A stretch of 64,000 nt of DNA from Mesostigma viride (Eukaryota > Streptophyta > Mesostigmatophyceae > Mesostigmatales > Mesostigmataceae), in the NCBI GenBank assembly GCA_009746045.1, contig RPFO01000299.1:1603307-1667306 (forward strand), in the 5' to 3' direction. Position 1 is the first letter of the stretch, and the number at the start of each line of letters is the position of its first letter. The translations under genes and the position numbers were made by a program. Shown in pieces: positions 1 to 11,550 of this stretch. Below the pieces are notes generated by a model that was not told where the DNA came from, made no database searches, and saw nothing but the letters and a program-made list of their open reading frames with translations.

Positions 1-1520
1 CCGAGGAGGATAAGTTCTTCAACGGCGATTTCTTCCCCACCAAATTCGAGGAGCACATCAACAACCTGCTGCCAGCTGGCGCTAGTGCAAAGATAAGACC
101 CCTCCCAAGACAACCGACGGCGATCGCTCGAAGGAGATATCGTCCATCAACCTGCGCGTGTCTCAGATGCGCGAACTTAACGTGGGCGCCCCCCGTCACG
201 GTGTCCAAATCCCTCTTTCGCTCGTTCATGAGGTCGCTGCCTGACAGTTTTGTGAAAGGGAAGACGGTGCTGTTGGACGGGGCGAGCTACCACGACCCGG
301 CTTCGAACCGCGACATAGCTCTTAACAACAAGCTGGACCCCTCGCTGGCCGTGTTCCCGATCTCGGAGCTTTCGCCACTGGCCCAGTTGTTGCGGAAGAG
401 GGGCGGCGGCGACGGCGTGCTCGTGCCCCCCACCCGTCTCGCCATGGAGGAGGAGGGGCGGAGACCTGCCGTGATATTCACGCCGCCTACAGCCCCGAGT
501 TCAACCCCATCGAACAAGCCTTCAACACGGGGAAGCATTACATTCGCAAGGAGGCATTTCAACACACGCGGACACGGTTCAACCTTTCTGTGGCCATCAT
601 AAACTCCTTTCACGCCTTGATCAGGCCTCACGCCATTAAGAACTACATGCTGTGCTCTGGGTATAGAAGCATACAGAAGGGCGTGGTGCCTCGCGAGATA
701 CAGCCGGCGCCGGCGCAGGACACAGGCGCCCCCGTTCGCAAGATGAAGTGCGTCGGAAGGTTTGTGGATGGGAAGTACACCGCTGATGACGCCGAGGTGC
801 CGCCTCGAAAGGGGCACCCTGTAGTGTTGGGGCCGAGGGAGCACGTGTGTCCGGGCAGAATGGAGGAAGAAGAGCAATACAAGACACGCAAAGTGGACAT
901 TAGGAAAAGGGACCCCTCGCAGACCCCACAGTGCGAGACCCGCCACCCAAGACCAGGTGCCGCCCGCCGCGGCCGTCAGATTGTCAAGGGTGGATGGGCA
1001 AGGTTGTCAAATTCGTTCACAAAGGGGAACTGGAACAGGGAAAGATAGTGAAGGTCCCCCAGCCCAACAAGCACACGCGGACGGACTGGCAGGCGGGGAG
1101 GGTAAATGATCCCTGGTTCAGAGTGGAGTGGACGTGCCCAGGAGGACGGCAGCGTGACAAAGACAGAAGTGTCTGTCATGATCAACAACATGTTCCCTCC
1201 AGATGACGTTCAGCAGGCCGTCGTGACAGCTCGCGAGGATGGCATTCTAAAGATAGACAGGGCGAAGGCAGAGAGGGCCATCGGTCGCATGGAGGAGTAC
1301 ACTACTCAGATCTTGCGCGACAGGGCCCTTCAGCAAGACATGCAGGTGGATCATTTGATAGGGCCGAGTGATAGACAAGAAGTGCATGATATATTGGCAC
1401 ACCACAAGGAGGTGGCGAAAGAGAAGATCCATTCGGTATTAAGGAGAAGCATACGGAAAGGGACTATTCCAAGTATTCTGGCCGTCTTCGTAAGACCCAG
1501 TACCGACCGCCTGTCCTGCC
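1..1520 (+). pseudogene. 3' part of the giant DDE transposase gene (copy 1, frameshifted)
   Basis: This corresponds to the last third of the gene at 7,912-11,518. It covers the end of the insertion domain, the second catalytic Asp (Leu-Leu-Asp-Gly-Ala-Ser near 275), the third catalytic Glu (Pro-Ile-Glu-Gln region near 510) and the C-terminal domain. It is broken by at least five indels (near 101, 190, 486, 910 and 1,127). Where 9,968-13,230 has lost one base at about 10,348, this copy keeps frame. Near 905-912 each copy has lost a different base of the same G-run/C-run, so the ancestral frame was open there. The 5' end lies outside the window. Confidence 0.75.
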
Positions 1521-1577
1521 CTCCATCTACATCGAGTACATATAAAATATTATGTGCTCTGTGGTTATAAAGCCGAC

Positions 1578-2261
1578 ATGCCAGTGAAGGAGCCGGTTGT
1601 TGGAAGCCGCCGAATGGTATACAACGGGAGCGCTGATATCACAGTGGGAGGGCTCACTGCCGCCGATTTGGAATTGAATGGTAGCGGCGACATCGTCTCA
1701 AAGAAGCGCAGTGAAAAAGCCAAACTGAAGGAAGCCCACGAAAAGAATGTCAAGGCGTGGACGCAGCTCGTGTCATCCATCTATCGCCAGCATGAAATGG
1801 AGACGCTCTTCGATCCGGTTCTGAACTGCGAACGCATGTACAGTCTCCGTGACGCGATGGCACAGGCGTGCAAGGACACAGAGGCCATGATGCAGAAGAT
1901 GTCTTTCTCGAGCGACGTGAAGTTGCGCGAACGCAAGCAGCAGGCATGGGCGGAGCTGGTCAAGCAGCAGCCCAAGGAGCTGCTCCAACCCCGATCAGAG
2001 GCCGAAAAAAAGTCGAAGAGGGCAGAGAAGAACAAGATTTACGAGGAGCTGAAGACAAAGAACGGCGGCAAGGCGTGTGTCTACACGAAGAACAATCTAG
2101 CCCCCCCAGTCTGTTCCTCAAACGAGACGACCAGTCCAGAGGATGCCAAGAGGATGCAACGACGGGCCACGAGGGCGAAGAAGGCGGCGGCGAGGGCAAA
2201 GGCGGTGAAGGCGGTGGCAAAGAGGCCAAGGAAGCCGAGAAAGAAAACGACAAAGGCGTGA
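1578..2261 (+). CDS. basic, helical protein with Lys/Arg/Ala-rich tail (intact copy)
   Basis: A 227-residue protein of unknown function. The N-terminal half includes a run reading like a short bactofilin- or adhesin-like strand (GSADITVGGLTAADLELNGSG), then a charged helical region. The last 45 residues are almost only Arg, Lys and Ala, as in DNA-binding or packaging proteins. This is the intact version: the copy at 11,551-12,232 has lost two A bases. It follows the transposase reading frame by about 60 bp on the same strand. The start is the first ATG after an AT-rich TATAAAG-containing spacer. A virion or nucleoid DNA-binding role is only an inference from the tail. Confidence 0.65.
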   Translation: MPVKEPVVGSRRMVYNGSADITVGGLTAADLELNGSGDIVSKKRSEKAKLKEAHEKNVKAWTQLVSSIYRQHEMETLFDPVLNCERMYSLRDAMAQACKDTEAMMQKMSFSSDVKLRERKQQAWAELVKQQPKELLQPRSEAEKKSKRAEKNKIYEELKTKNGGKACVYTKNNLAPPVCSSNETTSPEDAKRMQRRATRAKKAAARAKAVKAVAKRPRKPRKKTTKA

Positions 2262-2503
2262 GGGCTAAGACGACGGCTTCTTTTCGTACACCGAAACACC
2301 ATACTTGGCGGCGTACAAGCAGGGGAAAGAGCAAAACCAGTTGTTGTCGAGGCTTTTCTGGCTCGAGTACACCCCGATCGCGTCTGGGTGATTGCATCTC
2401 GTGCAAAACGAACACTGCTTCATTGTGTGAGGGTACGTAATCAAATGCTTAAACAGTATCACAGTTTTTCTTTTGAGTTATTTAACCACACGGGGAGCGA
2501 GAC

Positions 2504-2984
2504 AATGACACAGACGCCAAGGACGCTGGTGTTCATCGACTTGGATCAGTGTTCCAGGGAGGCCGCCAGGTTAAACCCGCACAATTGCCGCATAGTGGCG
2601 TACTGCGGCAGGGGGTATTGCGGTCCTGTCCCTCACGGCGTCCTGATGCGGTCGCCCTCCTTGTCTCGTGAGGCAGCCGACTCGCTGTTTCAGTACGACT
2701 TGGGAAAGAGAGTGCAATCGGGGGATGTAAGGCCGGCGACAGGGTGTGATCGTGTCCAAGGACGCGTCTTGGTACAACGCCGACCCTCATCTAAGAGCCG
2801 ACGGAGTGAAGGATGTGCTCATATGCTCCGGTGTGCACGACCTGCAGCGGATATAGTAATAGGTTTTGTGCCCATTCAAAGGGAAGGGATGCCAAAAAGT
2901 GAGAAGGCCCCTACACAACTTCATGATGAACAACGTGGCCCCACACGCGAGAGAGGATTCTCTACCGCGTATGCCAAAAAATGA
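2504..2984 (+). pseudogene. copy 1 of the PIN/NYN-like protein gene, frameshifted
   Basis: Same gene as 12,476-12,961. Relative to that copy it has lost one G near 2,735 and another near 2,746, one C near 2,849, and further bases towards the 3' end, so the frame breaks after about 80 codons. The opening residues (TLVFIDLDQC) are unchanged. Decay or residual sequencing error would look the same. Confidence 0.6.
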
Positions 2985-3005
2985 GACATACTACTCTGAG
3001 ATACG

Positions 3006-3245
3006 ATGGCATCCATGTTCATTTTTGTCGTTGTTGTCACTCGCACTGTTCATGCCGGGTGCTTTATCAGGAGCCGGTGGCACTTGTGTGAAGAGTGTGG
3101 CGAGCCACTGGCCTCGCACGCGCCCTCGGTCGAGTTTGGCAGCATGGAGAAGAAAAACAATGCCCACGTCCCATGCCCGCGAAGTGCAGGTGACTAAATT
3201 TGGGAAAGAAGTGTGCAACTCGGTGATGACAATTTCTAATCTATT
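3006..3245 (+). pseudogene. copy 1 of the small membrane protein gene, frameshifted
   Basis: Counterpart of 12,983-13,216. Small indels near 3,030 and 3,050 disturb the hydrophobic segment, and a further one near 3,150 changes the C-terminal frame. The Cys-Glu-Glu-Cys-Gly motif after the membrane segment is still present. Confidence 0.55.
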
Positions 3246-3252
3246 GTTAATA

Positions 3253-5566
3253 CATTATGGAAGCAAGACAGGGCTGGGGCTGGATTACAGAGAGAGGAGA
3301 TCTCAAGAGTTTGCTCCGCCTTGGATGCGAAAGGCGTGGGTAAAGTATTGGACAATGGCCGACTTGTTAACAAGGAAGAATGTAGAAGGCAGTACCATAA
3401 TAACGCGTTTTGGAGATCGAGGTGGCAAAGGCTTTAAAATCATCTCGAGTCAGACTTTGGCAGTGTATACATGTCGCAGACGCTTGGTTTACCTTATAAA
3501 ACAAGTGCTCCAATGCAAGACCCATTCTCAAACGAGTGCGAAGAGCTCGTGCAATGTTTGTCGAGCCCACGGTCTTGAACGGCGCCACTTGGCTGGGTGT
3601 CAGAGTCGCAAGGAAGATTGACGTACAAAAGATAGGTACGACCTAAAATAGAAAGGACTTACGATGTAGGAAAAGTAAAGATTTTGGAGGCTTCAGGGAA
3701 GCTCTTGCAGGATTTGGTATTCCATCGACGGTTAGTGTGACATGAACATGGTCCGTCTCGTGGTGGGCCAGAAGGGCAATTCCTCAGTTGCGACGGCGCG
3801 AACAGAGCGACACGACGCATATCGTGTGGGGGCATGAAGTGGCGAGGCCCGGCAACACGCGTCTACCTGCTTTTTCTTGCGTCTTCCTTGAGGATAGCAA
3901 CACAACCCAGTTTGAACAAGAGTCAGGAGACGGTGCAGAGTTCCGCCAGGGTTTGGTGGGAGGCGTCGTGGCAGTTGGTGGGGATAATGCAGACAGGAGA
4001 GGGGCGGGGACAAGATACGGCTGATCGCTAATCATCTCAACAAGATGGCGCACAAGTCTTTTACAAGTGGTCGTGCCAAGTTTCCTATACGATGATAAGA
4101 ACGCTTTTCCCTCACTGCTAAGTGCGCAAAGTTCTGGGACAGTGTAAAGGATGAAGCGGACAAGGGGTTGTATCGAATAACAGGCCTTAACTGCGTATCG
4201 GAACATATTGCTGACTTTGCCAGACCAATGATTGCGGATAGTACGTTCAGGATGACAGGTGGAGAGGGTCGAATTCGTGTTGCGATCGGCGGCTACGACT
4301 ACGTCAGCCAGGCGGTACATTTTAGCCCAACTACAGATCAACGACTTTGGCGAAGACCCGGTGCTGTTCGGCTGGATGCCGGCAGGGAGACATATGATCA
4401 GGGCATGCTGGAAGGTAAAGAGCGCGGCACAGGGGAGCGTGTTGTCCTGGCGTACGATGAAAGAGGGGGAGGTAGACAGAGGAGGATTGAGGACGGGATA
4501 GGGACCATGAGCTGGCTGGTTACAAGACGTCGTTAATCGTATCGAGACAATGTATTTTCTATTCTGCTTTTGCAACCCATCAAACGGTATTGAACTGCCA
4601 GGCGTTGTACAGCGACAGCCCTGATAAGCCGGTGGTAGCGGAACACGCAAAGTGGAAGGGGGAATATGATTTGGTAACGGCATTTTTCATATGAACCTGT
4701 GTAGCGATAACAAGAAGCAAAGCGGTGGAGATGGGCCGTTCACATTTGGAAGTGGTGCACGTGTTCAACGGAGATAAGGACACTTTTCCCTCGCATCAGA
4801 CTCGTCTCTGGTGTGGAGGTGGGGGGTTAATGGTAACAGAAGAAAGAGGACAGAAGAGGGAGCGGCTGGGAGGAAGAGTAGCGATGAGGGGAAAGAGGAG
4901 CGATGACGACCGAGAGGATAAGTTCTTCCACGGCGATTTTTCCATAAATTCGGGAGACATCAACAACTGCTGCCAGTGGCTAGTGGAAAGATAAGCCTCC
5001 CCAAGACAACGAGGGATGTCGAAGGAGATATCATCAACCTGGGTGTCTCAGATGCGCGAATTAGTGGGCGCGCCGTCGGTGTAGAATCTTTCGTCGTTCA
5101 TGAGGTGTGCTACAGTTTTGTGAAGGGAGAGTGTGTTGGAGGGCGGCTACACGACCGGTTCGAAACGCGACATAGTCTTAAAACCAAGCTGGACCACTGA
5201 TGGCCGTGTTCACGATTGGAGCTTTCGCCACTGGAGTTGTTGGCGAAGAGGGGCGGCGCGAGGTTGTGCTCGTGCCCCACCGTCTCGCATGGAGGAGGAG
5301 GGGGGAGACTGCGTGAATTCACAGCGCTACGCCCGAGTTCAACCATGAACAACCTCAACAGGGGAAGCATTACATTCGCAAGGAGGCATTTCAACAACCG
5401 CCGGACAGGTTCATACTTTCCTGTGAATCATAAACTCATTTCAGCCTTGATCAGGCTCACGCATTAAGATAATGCTGTGCTTGGGTATGAAGATCAGAAA
5501 GGGCGTGTGCTTCGGAGATACGGCCGGCGCCGGCGCAGGAAAGGGCCCCGTTCGCAAGATGAAGTG
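3253..5566 (+). pseudogene. heavily indel-ridden copy of the transposase gene (8,066-10,720)
   Basis: The order of sequence follows 8,066-10,720 throughout, but the copy is about 340 bp shorter. It loses single bases every ten or so nucleotides, with comparatively few substitutions, so no frame stays open for long. It starts exactly where the near-identical block 1-3,252 ends and stops at the GATGAAGTG word (5,566), where copia sequence begins. Such a dense deletion-biased pattern is more typical of an uncorrected long read used to fill a gap than of ordinary decay. The copia sequence that follows directly is clean. Confidence 0.7.
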
Positions 5567-5954
5567 GTTGGTGAGCTGGTTTAGTCGCCTGCACAAACGG
5601 GTGGCTGTCAGCAGTGATGTGGCAGAATGCAGGGCTATTTGTGAAGGCATTCACACAAGCCTTTATCTGAAGGAGTTGCTGCATCAGATGACTTCTAACA
5701 CTCCTTGGCCACTTCAGGTTACCACTCTTCTAAAAACAGACTCCATGGGGATGGTGCAGTTTGTGCACAGGCAGATGGCCAGAAGTAGGGACTTGGATTA
5801 TCTCCTTCTTAAGGAGTTGTCCTCCTTGGCCAATATTGAGCATATCCCTGGGGTTGACAATCCTGCTGATGCTTTGACCAAGCTAGTGCAGAAGGCAGCA
5901 GTGCAATACAAGGTTCTTCAGTCTCTGATGGACCCATCTCAGCAAGCTGTCTAA
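5567..5954 (+). pseudogene. copia pol fragment, RNase H domain
   Basis: About 128 codons are open, in frame with a short run of the upstream transposase remnant. The protein aligns with the end of the pol of the complete element (33,739-37,335) over its whole length: Trp-Phe-Ser-Arg-Leu, Val-Ala-Val-Ser-Ser-Asp, Glu-Cys-Arg-Ala-Ile-Cys-Glu-Gly and Asn-Pro-Ala-Asp-Ala-Leu-Thr-Lys. These match the RNase H end of Ty1/copia polyproteins. Reverse transcriptase, integrase and protease are missing, so the fragment is not autonomous. Confidence 0.8.
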
Positions 5955-6784
5955 GCTGGTGCATGGTTATAGGGCATTGGAGAGCAGATTGTGTGGTAGT
6001 GTCAGCATTGTGACTGGCATAATACCTGTATTTTAGTCTGTACTAAGGCTCATGGACCATGGTACACTCACTCTGATTTTAATCAGGATACAGCCAGGTT
6101 TTGGCTGGGGTTCATGCTGTTGACTACACAAGGTTGACAGGTCCCTTACAGACCATGTATTCTATTTTAAAAGAAATGTATATTTGTACATACCTCTCAC
6201 AATGGTCTGGGAACCTTTATTCTGGGGTTTATAGGGCGGGGTTCGATTCCCTGGTATTATGTTTCTACAAGCTGGCCTGTTCAGGTGTTTGCCTGTTCAG
6301 ACTTCCCTAGTTCCCCAGGGCAGGATTTAATTGTTGCCTATGTGTTTCATTTTGTCATTTGTTTGCTGTGGCAGTTTACCATCTGGCAAGTAGACGGGCG
6401 CCGTAAGACGGGCGCCAATAGACCCCTGTTGAGAGAATGACAGGCAAACTATTGTAATACGCCTTACTTTGTCAAGTGGTATTTTAATTGTCATGGATTT
6501 ATTGTACTTATATTGAATATGTACTGGGTTTTATGGGATTAGTATCTGGGATTAATGTAACTCACCGCCAGAAGGTCATTGTACTGGAGGCTCTACCGAG
6601 GTGATGGGATTAATTCCTGGAGAAGACCTCATAGAATTAACCTGTATGTATTTAATTTTGTGTGCTTCTAATATCTGGTGGTACTCTGTAATGCCACTTC
6701 CATAGGTTTTCTCCATTTCTCATGAAATGGTTTTCCCTGTGGCAGATCTGTTTCTTTTCCAGTTCCTTAAAAGAAAGGGCTGGG
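5955..6784. other. copia 3' untranslated region, no gene seen
   Basis: No credible coding frame. It contains a 26-nt block (6,230-6,254) nearly identical to 37,558-37,584 in the complete element, including GGGTTCGATTCCCTGG, which looks like a tRNA T-arm or pol III B box. It ends in the purine tract that precedes the LTR. Confidence 0.6.
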
Positions 6785-7522
6785 GGAATGGCAATGGCCA
6801 TTAAAGACATCTGTTCAAGCTTCAAGCTGGAGTGAAGGACATTTCAAGCTACTTCAAGGGTCCCTGGCAGGGGATGTGATCCCTAAAGAAAAGAAGGGAT
6901 TGGAGTTAACGTAAAGGATTTACGTTAGATGGATAGAGATTGTTACGCTCTTTCCAACGGCACCTTGAACGCCTCATTTGGTTAAGGAACGTAAAAGTTA
7001 TGACGTTTCCTAGGCTGTGCCGACAGTACCCGGCGCGCCACTGTGGGCGCGTACGGACACAGGATGTACAAGTGTCACTTTGATAGTCCGCAGGACGTTG
7101 ACAGGACTTGTACAGGACTTGATGGTCAATTGATAGGTAGGCGCACTGTAGCGCGCCAGGACCTATGAGACAATTGATGCTGACTAGTGTACGGATAGGT
7201 CCACAGGACTAGCCGTATGGACAATTGATAGATCTGCGCGCCAAAGGCGTGCCAGAGTCTGTGTAATCAATTGATTGACAGTTCAGCTGTGACAGTGCAG
7301 CTGAATACTTGGACGCGTCCCTAGTAAGCTATATGAGTGACTTGGTCACACCGGGACGCTAGTTCTTGCGTGCACGTTCTCTTGGCACTGCGACCCTGTC
7401 GTCTGTGCTGCGTGCAGTCTTGGAAGTGACGTGACTTACGTCTGTGTTTCCTGATTATTAATAAAGGCAACTTCCTGCAAGAACCATGGCGGAATTCGTG
7501 GCGTTCTTACCCTCACAACTGG

Positions 7523-7882
7523 ATGCCTTCTAGGGAGAGGTTTCTGGCCGCTAGGAGGTTTGGAATATACTGCGCCGTCCTTGGCGGCGTCCTCACAAAC
7601 TCGTTCAAAGGGGCTTTTACCGGGTTCTTGATCTCCATCGTGGCGACACTGGCCCACATGGTGGACAAGAGACTGGTGGCCGGTAGGCGGAAGCGCGAGT
7701 CATCCAACAAGGATAACGTGGCCAATTACAGACCGGGTGTCCCTCCCGGGTCCCTGCACAGGTCGGGACCGTCTGCCGCGCGGGATACTTTTAAGAGTGT
7801 AGTGGAGCCGTGGAGTGTCGCCGACACCACTCGCATGACAAACATGCCGGTGAATGACGACTTGCAACGGCGTTCATATTAA
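7523..7882 (+). CDS. small membrane protein, unknown
   Basis: 119 residues: a short basic N-terminus, two adjoining hydrophobic stretches at about residues 13-45 (Tyr-Cys-Ala-Val-Leu-Gly-Gly and Ala-Phe-Thr-Gly-Phe-Leu-Ile-Ser-Ile-Val), then a basic stop-transfer-like region and a polar tail. It begins just after the copia LTR and may have lost its own promoter to the insertion. It lies 29 bp before the transposase on the same strand. It resembles the many short membrane proteins in this window; function unknown. Confidence 0.55.
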   Translation: MPSRERFLAARRFGIYCAVLGGVLTNSFKGAFTGFLISIVATLAHMVDKRLVAGRRKRESSNKDNVANYRPGVPPGSLHRSGPSAARDTFKSVVEPWSVADTTRMTNMPVNDDLQRRSY

Positions 7883-7911
7883 TGCAAAAATTTCCAAACA
7901 TGACTGTATGA

Positions 7912-10900
7912 ATGGACACGCAGCACGCCATAACTTCGGGGAAGGCCCACAGCTTGCATTTCAGAGAGCGGGTGGCTCTCGATATAAGCAACCGCGGCGA
8001 AACAACCATTCAATCCATCGCCGAACATTACGGCATCGACAAGAAGACAGCAATTCGTTATCATGCATTATGGAAGCACGACCAGGCGCTGGGGCTGGAT
8101 TACAGCAGAGAGGACGATCTCAAGAGATCTGCCCTCCGCCCCTTGGTGCGCAAGGCGTGGGATAAAGTATTGGACAATGGCAGACTTGTTAACAAGGCAA
8201 GAATCGTAGAAGCAGTACCCACTCACATAACGCGTTTTGGAGATCGAGGGTGGCAAAGGCTTTCAAAACTCATCTCCGAGCTCCAGACTTCTGCAGTGTC
8301 ATACATGTCCGCCGACGACTTGGTTTACTTCATAAACACGTGCTCCAATGCAAACGACCCCATTCTCAAACGAGTGCCGGAAGAGACTCGTGCAATGTTT
8401 GTCGAAGCCCACGGCCTCTTGAACGGCGCCACTCTGCTGCCTGCGGATGTCCAACGAGCTCGCAAGGAACACGATTTGACGTACAAAACGATAGCGTACG
8501 ACTACATAGAAAAGGACTTACGATACGTCAAGGAAAAGTCAAAGGACCTTTTGGAGCTTCAGGGCAAGCTCTTTGCAGAAGATTGCGTATTCATCGACGA
8601 GTTTAGTGTGACCATGAACATGGCTCCGTCTCGTGCGTGGGCCAAGAAGGGCCACATTCCTCAGTTGCGACGGCGCGAACAGAGCGACACGCGCACCATC
8701 GTGTGGGCGGCCATGAAGTGGCCCGAGGACCCCGCGCCCAACACGCCGTCCCTACCTGCTTTCTTCTTGCGCATCTTCCCTCCACTCCCTGCGAGGATAG
8801 CAAACCACAACCCCAGTTTGAACAAGCGTCAGGAGACGGTGGCAGAGTCCCTCCGCCAGGGTCTTTGGTGGGACGGCGTCGTGCAGTTGGTGGGGGATAT
8901 ATGCAGACAGGAGGAGGGGGCGGAGGACAAGATACGGCTGATCAAGCTTAAATCCATCCTCAACAAGATGGCGCAACCACAGTCCTTTTTCTACAAGTGG
9001 TTCGTGCACAAGTTTCCCTACGATGATAAGACCGGCTTTCCTCACTGCCCTAAGCTGCCGACAAAGTTCTGGGACCAGGTGTCAAAGGATGATAGCGGAC
9101 AAGGGGTGTACGTCGACATCAAACAGGCCATTAACTGCACGTACATGCGCGACAACTATTGGCTGACTTTGCCAGACCAACTGATTGCGGATCACGTCAC
9201 GTTCACGGATGACAAGGTGGAGAGGGTCGAATTCGTGTTGCGACTCGCGGCCTACGACTACGTCAGCCAGGCGTACATTTCTCAGCACAACTACAAGATC
9301 TCAAACCGCACTTATGGCGAAGACCCCCCGGTGCTGTCGGGCTGGATGCACAAGGGCAGGGATGACATCATGATCAAGGGCATGCTGGAACGGTCAAAGA
9401 GCGCGGCACAGGGGAGCGTGTTGTCACTGGCGTACGATGACACGAGGGGGAGGTACGACCACGAGGAGGACTTTGAGGACGGGATACAGGCGACCATGAC
9501 GCTGGTGTACAAGACGTTCGCTAACTCGTCATTCGAGACAATGTACTTATCTCTCTTCCATCCGCTCTTCCAACGCCATCAAAACCGGTATATGAAACTG
9601 CACCAGGCGTTGTACAAGCCGACCAGCCCCCTGTACAGCCGGTGGTACGCGGACACACGCAACAGTGCAAAGGCGGGAAATATGGATTTGGTAACGGCAT
9701 TATTTCAGTCCATGAACCTGTCCGTCCAGCGATACACCAAGAAGACCAACATGAGCCGCGTGGAGATGGCCGTTCACATTTGGAAGCTGGTGCACGTGTT
9801 CAACGGAGATAAGGACACCTTTCTCACTCGCATCCACGAAAAGCTGCCGTCTCTGGTGCCTGGAGGTGGGGGGTACATGTACAGAAAGAAGAGGAACAGC
9901 CAAGAGGACGAGCCGGCTGCGGAGGAAGGAGTAGCAGATGAGGAGGAAGAGGCAGCGGATGACGCAACCGAGGAGGATAAGTTCTTCAACGGCGATTTCT
10001 TCCCCACCAAATTCGAGGAGCACATCAACAACCTGCTGCCAGCTGGCGCTAGTGCAAAGATAAGACCCCCTCCCAAGACAACCGACGGCGATCGCTCGAA
10101 GGAGATATCGTCCATCAACCTGCGCGTGTCTCAGATGCGCGAACTTAACGTGGGCGCCGCCCCCGTCACGGTGTCCAAATCCCTCTTTCGCTCGTTCATG
10201 AGGTCGCTGCCTGACAGTTTTGTGAAAGGGAAGACGGTGCTGTTGGACGGGGCGAGCTACCACGACCCGGCTTCGAACCGCGACATAGCTCTTAACAACA
10301 AGCTGGACCCCTCGCTGGCCGTGTTCCCGATCTCGGAGCTTTCGCCCTGGCCCAGTTGTTGCGGAAGAGGGGCGGCGGCGACGGCGTGCTCGTGCCCCCC
10401 ACCCGTCTCGCCATGGAGGAGGAGGGGCGGAGACCTGCCGTGATATTCACGCCGCCCTACAGCCCCGAGTTCAACCCCATCGAACAAGCCTTCAACACGG
10501 GGAAGCATTACATTCGCAAGGAGGCATTTCAGCACACGCGGACACGGTTCAACCTTTCTGTGGCCATCATAAACTCCTTTCACGCCTTGATCAGGCCTCA
10601 CGCCATTAAGAACTACATGCTGTGCTCTGGGTATAGAAGCATACAGAAGGGCGTGGTGCCTCGCGAGATACAGCCGGCGCCGGCGCAGGACACAGGCGCC
10701 CCCGTTCGCAAGATGAAGTGCGTCGGAAGGTTTGTGGATGGGAAGTACACCGCTGATGACGCCGAGGTGCCGCCTCGAAAGGGGCACCCTGTAGTGTTGG
10801 GGCCGAGGGAGCACGTGTGTCCGGGCAGAATGGAGGAAGAAGAGCAATACAAGACACGCAAAGTGGACATTAGGAAAAGGACCCCCTCGCAGACCCCACA

Positions 10901-11518
10901 GTGCGAGACCCGCCACCCAAGACCAGGTGCCGCCCGCCGCGGCCGTCAGATTGTCAAGGGTGGATGGGCAAGGTTGTCAAATTCGTTCACAAAGGGGAAC
11001 TGGAACAGGGAAAGATAGTGAAGGTCCCCCAGCCCAACAAGCACACGCGGACGGACTGGCAGGCGGGGAGGGTAAATGATCCCTGGTTCAGAGTGGAGGT
11101 GGACGTGCCCCAGGAGGACGGCAGCGTGACAAAGACAGAAGTGTCTGTCATGATCAACAACATGTTCCCTCCAGATGACGTTCAGCAGGCCGTCGTGACA
11201 GCTCGCGAGGATGGCATTCTAAAGATAGACAGGGCGAAGGCAGAGAGGGCCATCGGTCGCATGGAGGAGTACACTACTCAGATCTTGCGCGACAGGGCCC
11301 TTCAGCAAGACATGCAGGTGGATCATTTGATAGGGCCGAGTGATAGACAAGAAGTGCATGATATATTGGCACACCACAAGGAGGTGGCGAAAGAGAAGAT
11401 CCATTCGGTATTAAAGGAGAAGCATACGGAAAGGGACTATTCCAAGTATTCTGGCCGTCTTCGTAAGACCCAGTACCGACCGCCTGTCCTGCCCTCCATC
11501 TACATCGAGTACATATAA
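7912..11518 (+). CDS. giant IS630/Tc1-like DDE transposase with a ~550-residue insertion and C-terminal accessory domain (two frameshifts)
   Basis: Read through two single-base deletions (near 10,348 and 10,884), this is one gene of about 1,200 codons. Residues 20-55 form a helix-turn-helix (SIAEHYGIDKKTAIRYHALWK). The first catalytic Asp is D229 in FIDEFSV, the second D779 in VLLDGASYHD, and the third acidic residue about E858 in the PPYSPEFNPIEQ motif typical of IS630/Tc1/mariner. In that superfamily the first two Asp are normally about 90 residues apart; here they are 550 apart. After the DDE core comes an SH3/Tudor-like stretch (KVVKFVHKGELEQGKIVKV) and a charged helical tail. Comparison with copy 1 shows that one base is missing at each break: copy 1 keeps the A at the first, and at the second the two copies lost different bases. 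Cut-and-paste DNA transposition is inferred; I see no terminal inverted repeats. Confidence 0.7.
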
Positions 11519-11550
11519 AATATTATGTGCTCTGTGGTTATAAAGCCGAC

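Larger units (their letters stand above)
1..3252. repeat. near-identical partial duplicate of 9,968-13,230
   Basis: Base 1 corresponds to base 9,968, and the match runs to the word TTGTTAATAC (3,244-3,253 against 13,221-13,230). After it this copy switches to sequence matching 8,066 onward, while the other copy continues into the gene at 13,240. The two differ mainly by single-base indels, for example one C fewer near 100, one A more near 379 and one C fewer near 486. The block carries the 3' part of the transposase gene and the three genes downstream of it. It is a tandem duplication in the genome, or an assembly product. Confidence 0.9.
5567..7475 (+). mobile_element. 3' end of a copia-type LTR retrotransposon (RNase H, 3' UTR, one LTR)
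   Basis: The fragment contains the C-terminal RNase H domain of pol (5,567-5,954), an untranslated stretch, a purine tract at about 6,769-6,786 (AAAAGAAAGGGCTGGGGG) and what follows it as LTR-like sequence to about 7,475. The LTR-like part shares words with the LTR of the complete element at 31,267 (for example GACAGGACTTGT), has a TATA-like box near 7,330 and a polyadenylation-like AATAAA at about 7,459. The 5' half is missing. Both the LTR start (about 6,785) and its end (7,440-7,520) are estimates. No target duplication could be found because the 5' end is gone. Confidence 0.65.

Noticed and set aside
3253-5566. Several ORFs of 60-120 codons as separate genes
   Set aside because: They are fragments of the indel-ridden transposase copy in different frames.
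6230-6262. tRNA gene suggested by GGGTTCGATTCCCTGG
   Set aside because: Only a T-arm-like block is present; no acceptor, D-arm or anticodon arm can be paired, and the block recurs in a retrotransposon UTR.
10257-10916. 219-codon minus-strand frame (also 287-946) conserved in both transposase copies
   Set aside because: It lies opposite the transposase DDE region in GC-rich sequence; conservation follows from the near-identity of the copies, and the protein is Arg/His/Leu-rich without motif.
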